From NCBI RefSeq assembly GCF_001866645.1, contig NZ_MLYP01000060.1:24589-88588 (forward strand): a stretch of DNA of 64,000 nucleotides. Direction: 5' to 3'. The notes under the pieces were generated by a model that saw nothing but the letters and a program-made list of their open reading frames with translations, had not been told where the DNA came from and ran no database searches. Shown piece by piece: positions 1 to 7,623 of the stretch. Each line of letters starts with the position of its first letter. Position 1 is the first letter of the stretch. Origin of the DNA: Streptomyces colonosanans (GTDB lineage Bacteria > Actinomycetota > Actinomycetes > Streptomycetales > Streptomycetaceae). The position numbers and the translations under genes are program-made.

Positions 1-312
1 TTCGCGTGTGTCGGGGACGTGCGCGGCCGGGGGCTGATGATCGGCGTCGAGTTGGTGAACCCCGAGGGCGCACCCGAATCCGCGCCCCTGGACGCCCTGC
101 CCGCCGGTTCCCGCCCCGCCGCACCCGCCCTGGCCGCCGCCGTCCAGCGGGAGTGTCTGCGGCGCGGCCTGATCGTGGAACTGGGCGGTCGGCAAACGAG
201 CGTGGTCCGGCTGCTGCCGCCGCTGACGATCAGCGACGAGCAGGCGACCGCGGTCCTGGACCGGCTCGCGGACGCGGTGGCGGCGGTGGCCCGCAGGCCC
301 GCGCGCCCCTGA
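1..312 (+). CDS. Class III PLP aminotransferase, C-terminal end (diaminobutyrate-type, siderophore operon); truncated by window edge
   Basis: The window opens inside this gene; 103 codons remain and end in TGA. The visible piece is the small C-terminal domain of fold-type I, class III aminotransferases: GRGLMIGVEL, then GLIVELGGRQTSVVRLLPPLTISDEQ-type residues that close the active-site region. The catalytic lysine lies upstream, outside the window. In NIS siderophore operons such enzymes convert aspartate semialdehyde to 2,4-diaminobutyrate, precursor of 1,3-diaminopropane; that assignment rests on the two genes that follow, not on this fragment. A 148-bp gap separates it from the synthetase gene, probably within one operon. 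An ornithine- or lysine-type aminotransferase cannot be excluded. Confidence 0.8.
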   Translation, partial: FACVGDVRGRGLMIGVELVNPEGAPESAPLDALPAGSRPAAPALAAAVQRECLRRGLIVELGGRQTSVVRLLPPLTISDEQATAVLDRLADAVAAVARRPARP

Positions 313-460
313 GTCCGCGCCCGCGGCGCTCCCGCGACACCACCGGCCCGGCCTCTCGCCCGAACCGCCGGACAGGCCCAGGGTCCCGCACGCACCCGTA
401 CCGCCCCGCCCCGCCCCGGCCCGTCGCCGTACGAGCCGGAACGACCTCACGAGGAAGCCC

Positions 461-2386
461 TTGAACGCCATCCCCACCCCCGACGTCCCCGATCGGGAAT
501 CCGGCACCGTGCGGGCCGCCGCACTCGTACCGGAGTTCGACATGGTCCCCCCGCAGAAGGCAGCGTCACCAGAGGTCGAACAGCTGCACGGTGCCACCGT
601 CGACCTGGTGGAACACCCCGACCCGGGGACGGCGGCCCAGGCCGCGACCGTGGAGAACCTGCTGCGCTGCTGGGTGCGCGAGAAAGGCCTCGCGCCTCCC
701 ACCGACGGCACCCTGCGCATCCCGCTTCCCGTCGGCGGTACGGCCCTCCACGTACCGGTGCACTACTGGTCCGCGACCGGCTGGCACCGCTTCGGCTCCC
801 CGGTCGCAGCACGGGCCGACACGCCGGAGCCGGCTCCTCCCGCGGACGCGACGACCGTGGCGGCGCTGCTGGCACGGGAGACCACGGGGAACCACTCCGC
901 GCCGGGCTCCGAGCCCGGCGCGGAATCCGCTCACCATGCCGACCTGGTGAGCCGGGTCGCCGATTCCCTCCGCCTCACCACGATTTTCATCACGGACCGA
1001 CGCGCGAGCCCTGCAGACGGGTCCGACCTCTTCCTCTCCGCAGAGCAGGCGCTGTTGCTCGGGCACCCGATGCACCCCACGGCCAAGAGCCGCGAGGGCC
1101 TCTCCGACACCGAGATCCGGCGCTACTCGCCCGAACTGCGCGGTCGCTTCCCGCTGCACTGGCTGGCGGTCGCGCCCTCGGTGGTCGCGGCCGACTCGGC
1201 GTGGACGGAACGGGGGCGGCGCGTGCCCGCCGGCCGGCTGACCGAACGGCTCGCCGGCTCGGGCCTCCCGTTGCCCGACGGCTTCACGGCGCTGCCGCTG
1301 CATCCCTGGCAGGCGCGCGAGGTCCGGCACCGCCCCGAGGCCGCCGCCCTGCTGGACGCCGGACTGCTCCGGGATCTCGGCCCGCACGGCGACTCCTGGC
1401 ACCCCACCTCCTCCGTCCGTACCGTCCACCGCCCGGGTGCCCCCGCGATGCTCAAGCTGTCGCTGGGCCTGCGCATCACCAACTCCCGTCGTGAGCACCT
1501 CCGCAAGGAACTCCACCGGGGAGTCGAGGTGCACCGCCTGCTGCGCCGGGGCCTCGGCCGGCAGTGGCCGGCCGCGCACCCGGGCTTCGACATCGTCCGC
1601 GATCCGGCCTGGATCGCCGTCGACGACCTGGACGGCACACCCGTGACCGGTCTTGACGTGGTGATCCGCCACAACCCCTTCGCCCCGGCGGACGACGCCA
1701 CCTGCGTCGCGGCACTGGTCTCGCCCAGGGCCGGTGCCCGGCCCGCCGGACCGCACCAACCCGCCGCGTGCTCCCGGCTCGCCGAGATCGTCACCCGCCT
1801 GGCGGGGCGCACCGGCCGTCCTCGCGGCGCGGTCGCCACCGAGTGGTTCCTGCGCTATCTCGAACATGTCGTCCGTCCCGTGCTCTGGCTGGACGGCGAG
1901 GCCGGCATCGCCCTGGAGGCACACCAGCAGAACACGGTGCTCCTGCTGGACCCGCAGGGCTGGCCCGCGGGCGGCCGTTACCGCGACAATCAGGGCTACT
2001 ACTTCCGTGAGTCCCGTCGGGCCGAACTCGACGCCCGGCTGCCCGGTATCGGCGAGCACAGCGACACGTTCGTGCCCGACGAGGTCGCCGACGAACGCTT
2101 CGCGTACTACCTCGGCATCAACAACGTGTTCGGCCTCATCGGCGCGTTCGGCTCCCAACACCTCGCAGACGAACGGGTGTTGCTCGCCGCGCTGCGCCGC
2201 TTCCTCACCGGTGCCGCCACCGGCCCCGGCCGACTGCGCACGCCCCTGCCCGCCCGTCTGCTCGACTCACCCGTCCTGCGCTGCAAGGCCAATCTGCTGA
2301 CCCGGCTGCACGGCCTCGACGAACTCGTCGGCCCGGTCGGCACCCAGTCCGTCTACGTCACCATCACCAACCCCCTTCACTCCTGA
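461..2386 (+). CDS. IucA/IucC-family NIS siderophore synthetase
   Basis: ATP-dependent ligase that condenses a carboxylic acid (usually citrate) with an amine or hydroxylamine to build a siderophore. The 641-residue length is normal for the family. Seen motifs: GHPMHPTAKSREG near residues 200-212, LHPWQ near 280, SSVRTVHR near 317 (ATP/acid-binding region), EAHQQNT near 485 and RDNQGYYF near 507, in the C-terminal FhuF-like part. The start is TTG with GAGGAAG 5-6 nt upstream. It lies between the aminotransferase and an IucB/AlcB-like acyltransferase, the gene set of rhizobactin- or schizokinen-like pathways. No iron box is visible directly upstream, so iron control probably acts from a promoter left of the window. 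Substrates cannot be read from sequence. Confidence 0.92.
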   Translation: MNAIPTPDVPDRESGTVRAAALVPEFDMVPPQKAASPEVEQLHGATVDLVEHPDPGTAAQAATVENLLRCWVREKGLAPPTDGTLRIPLPVGGTALHVPVHYWSATGWHRFGSPVAARADTPEPAPPADATTVAALLARETTGNHSAPGSEPGAESAHHADLVSRVADSLRLTTIFITDRRASPADGSDLFLSAEQALLLGHPMHPTAKSREGLSDTEIRRYSPELRGRFPLHWLAVAPSVVAADSAWTERGRRVPAGRLTERLAGSGLPLPDGFTALPLHPWQAREVRHRPEAAALLDAGLLRDLGPHGDSWHPTSSVRTVHRPGAPAMLKLSLGLRITNSRREHLRKELHRGVEVHRLLRRGLGRQWPAAHPGFDIVRDPAWIAVDDLDGTPVTGLDVVIRHNPFAPADDATCVAALVSPRAGARPAGPHQPAACSRLAEIVTRLAGRTGRPRGAVATEWFLRYLEHVVRPVLWLDGEAGIALEAHQQNTVLLLDPQGWPAGGRYRDNQGYYFRESRRAELDARLPGIGEHSDTFVPDEVADERFAYYLGINNVFGLIGAFGSQHLADERVLLAALRRFLTGAATGPGRLRTPLPARLLDSPVLRCKANLLTRLHGLDELVGPVGTQSVYVTITNPLHS

Positions 2387-2425
2387 GGAACATGTCCCAT
2401 CCCGTCTCCTGAGAGGAGCGTCGTC

Positions 2426-3268
2426 GTGCCTCCCGCTGACGCGAGCACCGACACCGGCACCGCCTCCGCCCCCGACACCGGCACGGGTGCCGGATCCAGC
2501 CGTGGCCCGCAGTCCGGTCCGGACTGCGAGGACACTCTCGACCTCAAACTCCCCGAAGAGTTCATGGCGTTCTGCGCCGGGGAAGAGGTGGATCGGCGCG
2601 GCGCCGCGAGCGCCACCACGGCCACGCATCCGGGAGCGACCGCCTCCCCGGCCGCGCCCCCCGCCGCCCCGCCGGGCGGCGACCTCCTCGACCACGTCGC
2701 CGACTGGGGCTCGATCACCACCTCCGTAGGCGACTTCCAACTCGTGCCCGTGAACCCCCGCCGTGATCTCCCGTTGGTTGTCCGTTGGATGAACGACCCC
2801 GCCGTCGCGGTCTTCTGGGATCTGGCAGGCCATGAGTCGGTGACCGAGCGGCATCTGCGCGCGCAACTCCTCGGCGACGGACGCAGCGTTCCCTGCCTCG
2901 GCGTTCTGGACGGCACACCGATGAGTTACTGGGAGATCTACCGGGCCGACCTCGACCCGCTGGCCCGCCACTATCCCGCCCGCCCTCACGACACCGGGAT
3001 CCACCTCCTCATCGGCGGAGTCGCCGACCGCGGGCGCGGCCTCGGCTCCACGCTGCTGCGCGCCGTCGCCGACCTGGTCTTCGACCGGCGTCCCTCCTGT
3101 GCGCGTGTCGTGGCCGAACCCGACCTTCGCAACACCCCCTCCATCGCCGCCTTCCTGAGCGCCGGCTTCCGGTTCTCCGCCGAGGTCGACCTGCCCGACA
3201 AGCGGGCCGCCCTGATGGTCCGAGACCGGTCCCTGCGCCACCTGCTCCAGTTCCATCACTCTCTGTAA
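2426..3268 (+). CDS. GNAT acyltransferase of IucB/AlcB siderophore type
   Basis: Predicted acyl-CoA-dependent N-acyltransferase that acylates a hydroxylated diamine before or after its ligation to citrate. The 280 residues have two parts. Residues 1 to about 85 are a Pro/Ala/Thr-rich, poorly ordered extension that includes the short segment DLKLPEEFMAF. The GNAT domain runs from about 100 to 275 and contains the family features WMNDPAVAVFWDLAG, YWEIYRADLDPL, GIHLLIG, GRGLGSTLLRA (acyl-CoA loop) and a C-terminal AGFRF strand. The GTG start follows GAGAGGAG. It is 39 bp downstream of the NIS synthetase, so co-transcribed. The long N-terminal extension is unusual for this family. Confidence 0.88.
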   Translation: MPPADASTDTGTASAPDTGTGAGSSRGPQSGPDCEDTLDLKLPEEFMAFCAGEEVDRRGAASATTATHPGATASPAAPPAAPPGGDLLDHVADWGSITTSVGDFQLVPVNPRRDLPLVVRWMNDPAVAVFWDLAGHESVTERHLRAQLLGDGRSVPCLGVLDGTPMSYWEIYRADLDPLARHYPARPHDTGIHLLIGGVADRGRGLGSTLLRAVADLVFDRRPSCARVVAEPDLRNTPSIAAFLSAGFRFSAEVDLPDKRAALMVRDRSLRHLLQFHHSL

Positions 3269-3466
3269 CGGAGGGTGCCCTGTGTCGGTTCCCCGCCCGA
3301 GGAATCCCTGTGCCGAATCTGCTCCTCGCCCCGAATCCGTCCGTTCGGCCCGGTCACTCTCCGCGCTCCGCAGAACCGCGCCGACCCTCGTACTCCCCGC
3401 GGGCACATCGCGAGCCGTGGCGTTGATGCCCCTGTTGTCGGTGGTGGGCCGTAGGGTGGTCGCGCT

Positions 3467-5440
3467 ATGACGAAGCCCTCTCTCCCCGAACTCCTGCACG
3501 CAGCCGTCACAGCCGTCGGCGGCTCGGAGCGCCCCGGCCAGGTGGCCATGGCCCAAGCCGTCGCGGAGGCGATCGACGACGGGTCCCATCTGCTGGTCCA
3601 GGCCGGCACCGGCACCGGAAAGTCGCTGGGCTACCTGGTGCCCGCGCTCGCGCACGGGGAGCCCGTCGTCGTGGCGACGGCCACCCTGGCGCTGCAGCGC
3701 CAGCTCGTCGAGCGTGACCTGCCGCGCACGGTCGAGGCGCTGCATCCGCTGCTGCGCCGCCGCCCGGAGTTCGCGATGCTCAAGGGCCGGTCGAACTACC
3801 TGTGCCTGCACCGTCTGCACGAGGGCGTGCCGCAGGACGAGGAGGACGGCCTCTTCGACCAGTTCGAGGCGGCCGCGCCCACCAGCAAGCTGGGGCAGGA
3901 CCTGCTGCGGCTGCGGGACTGGTCGCAGGAGACGGAGAGCGGTGACCGCGACGACCTCACTCCGGGCGTCTCGGACCGCGCCTGGGCCCAGGTGTCGGTG
4001 TCGTCCCGTGAGTGCCTGGGCGCCTCGAAGTGCGCGTACGGCGCCGAGTGCTTTGCCGAGATGGCCCGCGAGCGCGCCAAGCTCGCCGAGGTGATCGTCA
4101 CGAACCACGCGCTGCTCGCGATCGACGCCATCGAGGGCGCGCCGATCCTCCCGCAGCACGAGGTGCTGATCGTCGACGAGGCCCACGAGCTGGTCTCCCG
4201 GGTGACGGGTGTCGCCACCGGCGAACTCACCCCCGGCCAGGTCAACCGTTCGGTGCGCCGGGCGGCCAAGCTCGTCGACGAGAAGGCCGCCGACCAGCTC
4301 CAGACGGCTGCCGAGGGCTTCGAGCGGCTGATGGAACTGGCCCTGCCCGGCCGCCTGGAGGAGATCCCGGAGGACCTCGGCTATGCCCTGATGGCTTTGC
4401 GGGACGCCGCCCGTACGGTGATCTCCGCGCTCGGCACCACCCGTGACAAGTCCGTCCAGGACGAGGACGCCGTCCGCAAGCAGGCACTGGCCTCCGTGGA
4501 GACCGTGCACGACGTGGCGGAGCGGATCACCAACGGCTCCGAATGGGACGTCGTCTGGTACGAGCGCCACGACCGCTTCGGTGCCTCCTTGCGGGTCGCC
4601 CCGATGTCGGTGTCGGGGCTCCTCAGGGAGAAGCTCTTCGCGGACCGCTCGGTGGTTCTTGCCTCCGCCACGCTGAAGCTGGGCGGCGACTTCAACGGTG
4701 TGGGGGCGTCCCTCGGACTCGCCCCCGAGGGCACGGAGGGCGACGACCTCCCGAAGTGGAAGGGCGTCGACGTCGGTTCCCCCTTCGACTATCCGAAACA
4801 GGGCATCCTGTATGTCGCCCGGCACCTGTCGCGGCCCGCGCGGGACGGCGACCGCGCGGACATGCTGGACGAGCTGACGGAGCTGATCCAGGCGGCCGGC
4901 GGCCGCACGCTGGGCCTGTTCTCGTCGATGCGGGCCGCCCAGCTCGCCGCCGAGGAACTGCGCACCCGCATCCCCGAGTTCCCGATCCTCCTCCAAGGTG
5001 AGGAGACGCTCGGCGAGTTGATCAAGAACTTCGCGGCGGACCCGAAGACATGTCTCTTCGGCACGCTGTCGCTCTGGCAGGGCGTCGATGTCCCCGGCTC
5101 GAGCTGCCAGTTGGTGATCATGGACAAGATCCCCTTCCCGCGCCCCGACGACCCGTTGATGAGCGCCCGCCAGAAGGCCGTCGAGGACGCCGGGGGCAAT
5201 GGCTTCATGGCCGTCGCGGCGACGCACGCCGCGCTGCTGATGGCGCAGGGCGCCGGCCGTCTGGTACGGGCGTCGGAGGACCGCGGTGTGGTCGCCGTGC
5301 TGGACCAGCGGCTGGCCACGGCCCGCTACGGCAGCTATCTGAAGGCGTCCCTGCCCGACTTCTGGTACACGACCGACCGCAATCAGGCGCGGAAGTCGCT
5401 GGCGGCGATCGACGCGGCGGCGAAGGAGAACGAGGCGTAA
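3467..5440 (+). CDS. dinG: ATP-dependent DNA helicase, DinG/XPD-like (Fe-S superfamily 2)
   Basis: A 5'-3' superfamily 2 helicase of the DinG/XPD group, acting on damaged or structured DNA. The 657 residues show Walker A QAGTGTGKS near 46-54, the DEAH box in VDEAHEL near 235 and motif VI QGAGRLVRASED near 593. Cysteines in NYLCLHR (about 113) and ECLGASKCAYGAEC (182-195) match the four Fe-S ligands between the motor motifs. The start codon ATG follows TAGGGT by 9 nt with no ribosome binding site, suggesting a leaderless transcript. It converges on lexA; two strong hairpins separate them. No LexA box was found in front of it. Confidence 0.93.
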   Translation: MTKPSLPELLHAAVTAVGGSERPGQVAMAQAVAEAIDDGSHLLVQAGTGTGKSLGYLVPALAHGEPVVVATATLALQRQLVERDLPRTVEALHPLLRRRPEFAMLKGRSNYLCLHRLHEGVPQDEEDGLFDQFEAAAPTSKLGQDLLRLRDWSQETESGDRDDLTPGVSDRAWAQVSVSSRECLGASKCAYGAECFAEMARERAKLAEVIVTNHALLAIDAIEGAPILPQHEVLIVDEAHELVSRVTGVATGELTPGQVNRSVRRAAKLVDEKAADQLQTAAEGFERLMELALPGRLEEIPEDLGYALMALRDAARTVISALGTTRDKSVQDEDAVRKQALASVETVHDVAERITNGSEWDVVWYERHDRFGASLRVAPMSVSGLLREKLFADRSVVLASATLKLGGDFNGVGASLGLAPEGTEGDDLPKWKGVDVGSPFDYPKQGILYVARHLSRPARDGDRADMLDELTELIQAAGGRTLGLFSSMRAAQLAAEELRTRIPEFPILLQGEETLGELIKNFAADPKTCLFGTLSLWQGVDVPGSSCQLVIMDKIPFPRPDDPLMSARQKAVEDAGGNGFMAVAATHAALLMAQGAGRLVRASEDRGVVAVLDQRLATARYGSYLKASLPDFWYTTDRNQARKSLAAIDAAAKENEA

Positions 5441-5460
5441 CCGGGCGGGGTTCGGTTGTG

Positions 5461-5510
5461 TCCCCGGTGCGCTGGCTCGCGGCCCGAGCCGCGAGGCAGC
5501 GCACCGGGGA
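5461..5510. terminator. Long dinG/lexA convergent hairpin
   Basis: A 14-bp arm (TCCCCGGTGCGCTG) and an inner 8-bp arm (CTCGCGGC) pair perfectly with their reverse complements around a 4-nt loop, with one G-G mismatch between them. It lies 20 bp after the dinG stop, without a U-tract, as usual in Streptomyces. Confidence 0.8.
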
Positions 5511-5535
5511 ATTCCGTGGGGTTCCGGACAGCATG

Positions 5536-5569
5536 GGGCCCCGGAACCGGCGCAGGGGTTCCGGGGCCC
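5536..5569. terminator. Second hairpin between dinG and lexA
   Basis: GGGCCCCGGAACC pairs exactly with GGTTCCGGGGCCC around an 8-nt loop. Being symmetric it can serve lexA (reading leftward) as well as dinG. It is 46 bp beyond the lexA stop codon. Confidence 0.75.
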
Positions 5570-5614
5570 GGATCAGGGGGCGCGCGTCGGAGAGGGTTGC
5601 CCGCCGCGGTCGGG

Positions 5615-6391
5615 TCATACCCGCCGCAGCACCGCCACCACCTTGCCGAGGATCGTCGCCTCATCGCCGGGAATCGGCTGGTAGGCGGAGTTGTGCGGCA
5701 GCAGCCAGACGTGACCGTCCTCGCGCTTGAAGCGCTTGACCGTGGCCTCGCCGTCGAGCATCGCGGCGACGATGTCACCGTTCTCGGCGACGGGCTGGCG
5801 GCGGACCGTGACCCAGTCGCCGTCGCAGATCGCGGCCTCGATCATGGAGTCGCCGACGACCTTCAGGACGAACAGCTCGCCGTCGCCGACAAGCTGCCGG
5901 GGGAGCGGGAAGACGTCCTCGACGGATTCCTCGGCGAGGATGGGGCCACCGGCGGCGATGCGGCCGACGAGCGGGACGTAGGACGCGGCCGGCTTGCCCG
6001 CGGTGTCGGTGGGCTGCACGGAGGTCGACTGGTCCGAACCGCGCACCTCGTATGCGCGCGGGCGATGGGGGTCGCGACGCAGGAAGCCCTTGCGCTCCAG
6101 GGCCATCAGCTGGTGGGCCACTGAGGAGGTGCTGGAGAGGCCGACGGCCTGGCCGATCTCCCGCATTGACGGAGGGTAGCCACGCCGTTGCACGGAGTCC
6201 CGGATGACCTCGATCACCCGGCGCTGCCGGTCGGTCAGTCCGGAGCTGTCCGCCCGGATGCCTGGAGGACGACCGGGCAGGGACCTCTTGGGCCCCTCGT
6301 GGTTCGTGGCTTCGTTCATGGCATGCACCGGCTCGAGTCGGCCCTGGGGGCGGTCCTGGGCAGTGGTGGCACTGTCTGCGGTGGTGGTCAC
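5615..6391 (-). CDS. lexA: LexA repressor
   Basis: SOS repressor that binds CGAAC-N4-GTTCG-type boxes and self-cleaves when RecA is activated. The 258 residues comprise an N-terminal winged helix (TDRQRRVIEVIRDSVQRRGYPPSMREIGQAVG) and an S24 peptidase domain. The Ala-Gly cleavage site is in GRIAAGGPI, the catalytic Ser in VGDSMIEA and the catalytic Lys in TVKRFKRE. The GTG start at 6391 is chosen because GAGAGGGG sits 6 nt upstream; the frame stays open upstream but that part lacks homology-like features. A LexA box 62 bp upstream of the start indicates autoregulation. The gene is convergent with dinG and divergent from nrdR. Confidence 0.96.
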   Translation of the reverse strand: MTTTADSATTAQDRPQGRLEPVHAMNEATNHEGPKRSLPGRPPGIRADSSGLTDRQRRVIEVIRDSVQRRGYPPSMREIGQAVGLSSTSSVAHQLMALERKGFLRRDPHRPRAYEVRGSDQSTSVQPTDTAGKPAASYVPLVGRIAAGGPILAEESVEDVFPLPRQLVGDGELFVLKVVGDSMIEAAICDGDWVTVRRQPVAENGDIVAAMLDGEATVKRFKREDGHVWLLPHNSAYQPIPGDEATILGKVVAVLRRV

Positions 6392-6452
6392 GTCGGCCCC
6401 TCTCGATGGTCTCCCGTGCAGCACAACGGTAATTGCTTTCGAAAGGTTGCGC

Positions 6453-6466
6453 CAAACACACGTTCG
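6453..6466 (-). promoter_or_regulatory. LexA (SOS) box in the lexA promoter
   Basis: On the minus strand the 14-mer reads CGAACGTGTGTTTG, a full match to the Gram-positive/actinobacterial SOS consensus CGAAC-N4-GTTYG. It lies 62-75 bp upstream of the lexA start codon, where a repressor would block the lexA promoter. The match is read directly; regulation is inferred from known LexA autoregulation. Confidence 0.88.
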
Positions 6467-6765
6467 AGTGAAATTCCGCGAATTACCGGGCGTGATCGGG
6501 CGCCCAGGTGTATGGCCTGTGCTGTTCTCGGCGGACAAAAGTGTTCATTGCTGTACTCTTCACCGCCGGGGCGATGGCCCCGCATGCCGCCGTGGCCGAC
6601 GCTCAGTCTGCCATCCGGAGTCCCGCTGGACGGGAACCGCCCCCTTCGTCGTCGGCGTCTGTGCGGCGTGCACCCGTATCCGGATGCGACCCGGTTTCGG
6701 ATCGCCCGCGCGGCACGTGCTCATCCGCCTGTGTCAGGCGTGTCTCTGGTGAATGTGCGAGCTGA

Positions 6766-6812
6766 TCGCTACATGTAGTGGTTGGATCGCGACGCTGTCC
6801 CACAAGTTGTGG
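6766..6812 (+). promoter_or_regulatory. Paired NrdR boxes upstream of nrdR-nrdJ
   Basis: Two dyads lie in tandem: CTACATGTAG (6769-6778, perfect palindrome) and CCACAAGTTGTGG (6800-6812). Aligned on the C-w-A-t-A-T-a-T-w-G core of the NrdR consensus, the two cores begin 31 bp apart, about three helical turns, which is the known arrangement of NrdR boxes. They are about 110-155 bp upstream of the nrdR start. The second box is the weaker match. Confidence 0.7.
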
Positions 6813-6920
6813 TGCCTGGTCTTCGGGGCTCTGGCGATCGCCTATGCTTGGGGCTGCTTCGAAGGGGCCCCTGAGGCCTCGCGAGGTCTATGAGCCGTGC
6901 CGAAAAGGAGGGTTGGAGCC

Positions 6921-7472
6921 ATGCACTGTCCCTTCTGCAGGCACCCCGACAGCCGCGTCGTCGACAGTCGTACGACCGACGACGGAACGTCGATCCGCAG
7001 GCGTCGTCAGTGCCCCGACTGCTCCCGTCGTTTCACGACCGTGGAGACGTGCTCGCTGATGGTGGTCAAGCGGTCCGGAGTCACCGAGCCCTTCAGTCGC
7101 ACCAAGATCATCAATGGCGTGCGCAAGGCGTGCCAGGGGCGGCCCGTCACCGAGGATGCGCTCGCCCAGCTCGGCCAGCGGGTCGAGGAGGCGGTGCGGG
7201 CCACCGGAAGTGCCGAGCTGACCACCCATGACGTGGGTCTGGCCATACTCGGCCCCTTGCAGGAACTCGACCTCGTCGCCTACCTGCGGTTCGCGTCCGT
7301 GTACCGGGCGTTCGACTCGCTGGACGACTTCGAGGCGGCGATCGCGGAACTCAGGAAGCAGCAGCGGGAGCGCTCCGCCGTGGACGACACCCCGGACATC
7401 GAGTGTCAGGGAATCGATCGCGGGCCCGGAGGGACGGTCGACGTCCCCGTGCCCGCCACCGCCACCGACTGA
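6921..7472 (+). CDS. nrdR: Transcriptional repressor NrdR
   Basis: Zinc- and nucleotide-sensing repressor of ribonucleotide reductase genes. The 183-residue protein begins MHCPFC and has a zinc ribbon made of CPFC and CPDC (residues 3-6 and about 31-34), followed by an ATP-cone domain from TVMVVKRSG-like residues near 49 to about 140. The C-terminal 35 residues after the ATP-cone are less conserved. ATG at 6921 is preferred to a GTG 24 nt upstream because it follows AAAGGAGG and gives the conserved MHCPFC start. nrdJ follows after 151 bp in the same direction, and paired NrdR boxes upstream imply autorepression of the operon. Confidence 0.96.
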   Translation: MHCPFCRHPDSRVVDSRTTDDGTSIRRRRQCPDCSRRFTTVETCSLMVVKRSGVTEPFSRTKIINGVRKACQGRPVTEDALAQLGQRVEEAVRATGSAELTTHDVGLAILGPLQELDLVAYLRFASVYRAFDSLDDFEAAIAELRKQQRERSAVDDTPDIECQGIDRGPGGTVDVPVPATATD

Positions 7473-7623
7473 CGGGAAGGCCGGCCGGAGCCGGCTCGTC
7501 GGTGGCGCACACAGACCCGTCACGCGCTCGCGCACGATGCGCGTGACAAGTCAGACATACGACACGGTGCCACGGGAAGAAACGGGGCACTTTAGGGCGT
7601 TTTGCCCGATACAGGGAGGCGGC

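Noticed and set aside
2267..5227. Very long minus-strand open frame (986 codons) over the acyltransferase and dinG genes
   Set aside because: It is a shadow of high GC content: composition is rich in Gly/Arg/Val/Leu without motifs, while the plus strand carries intact family motifs throughout.
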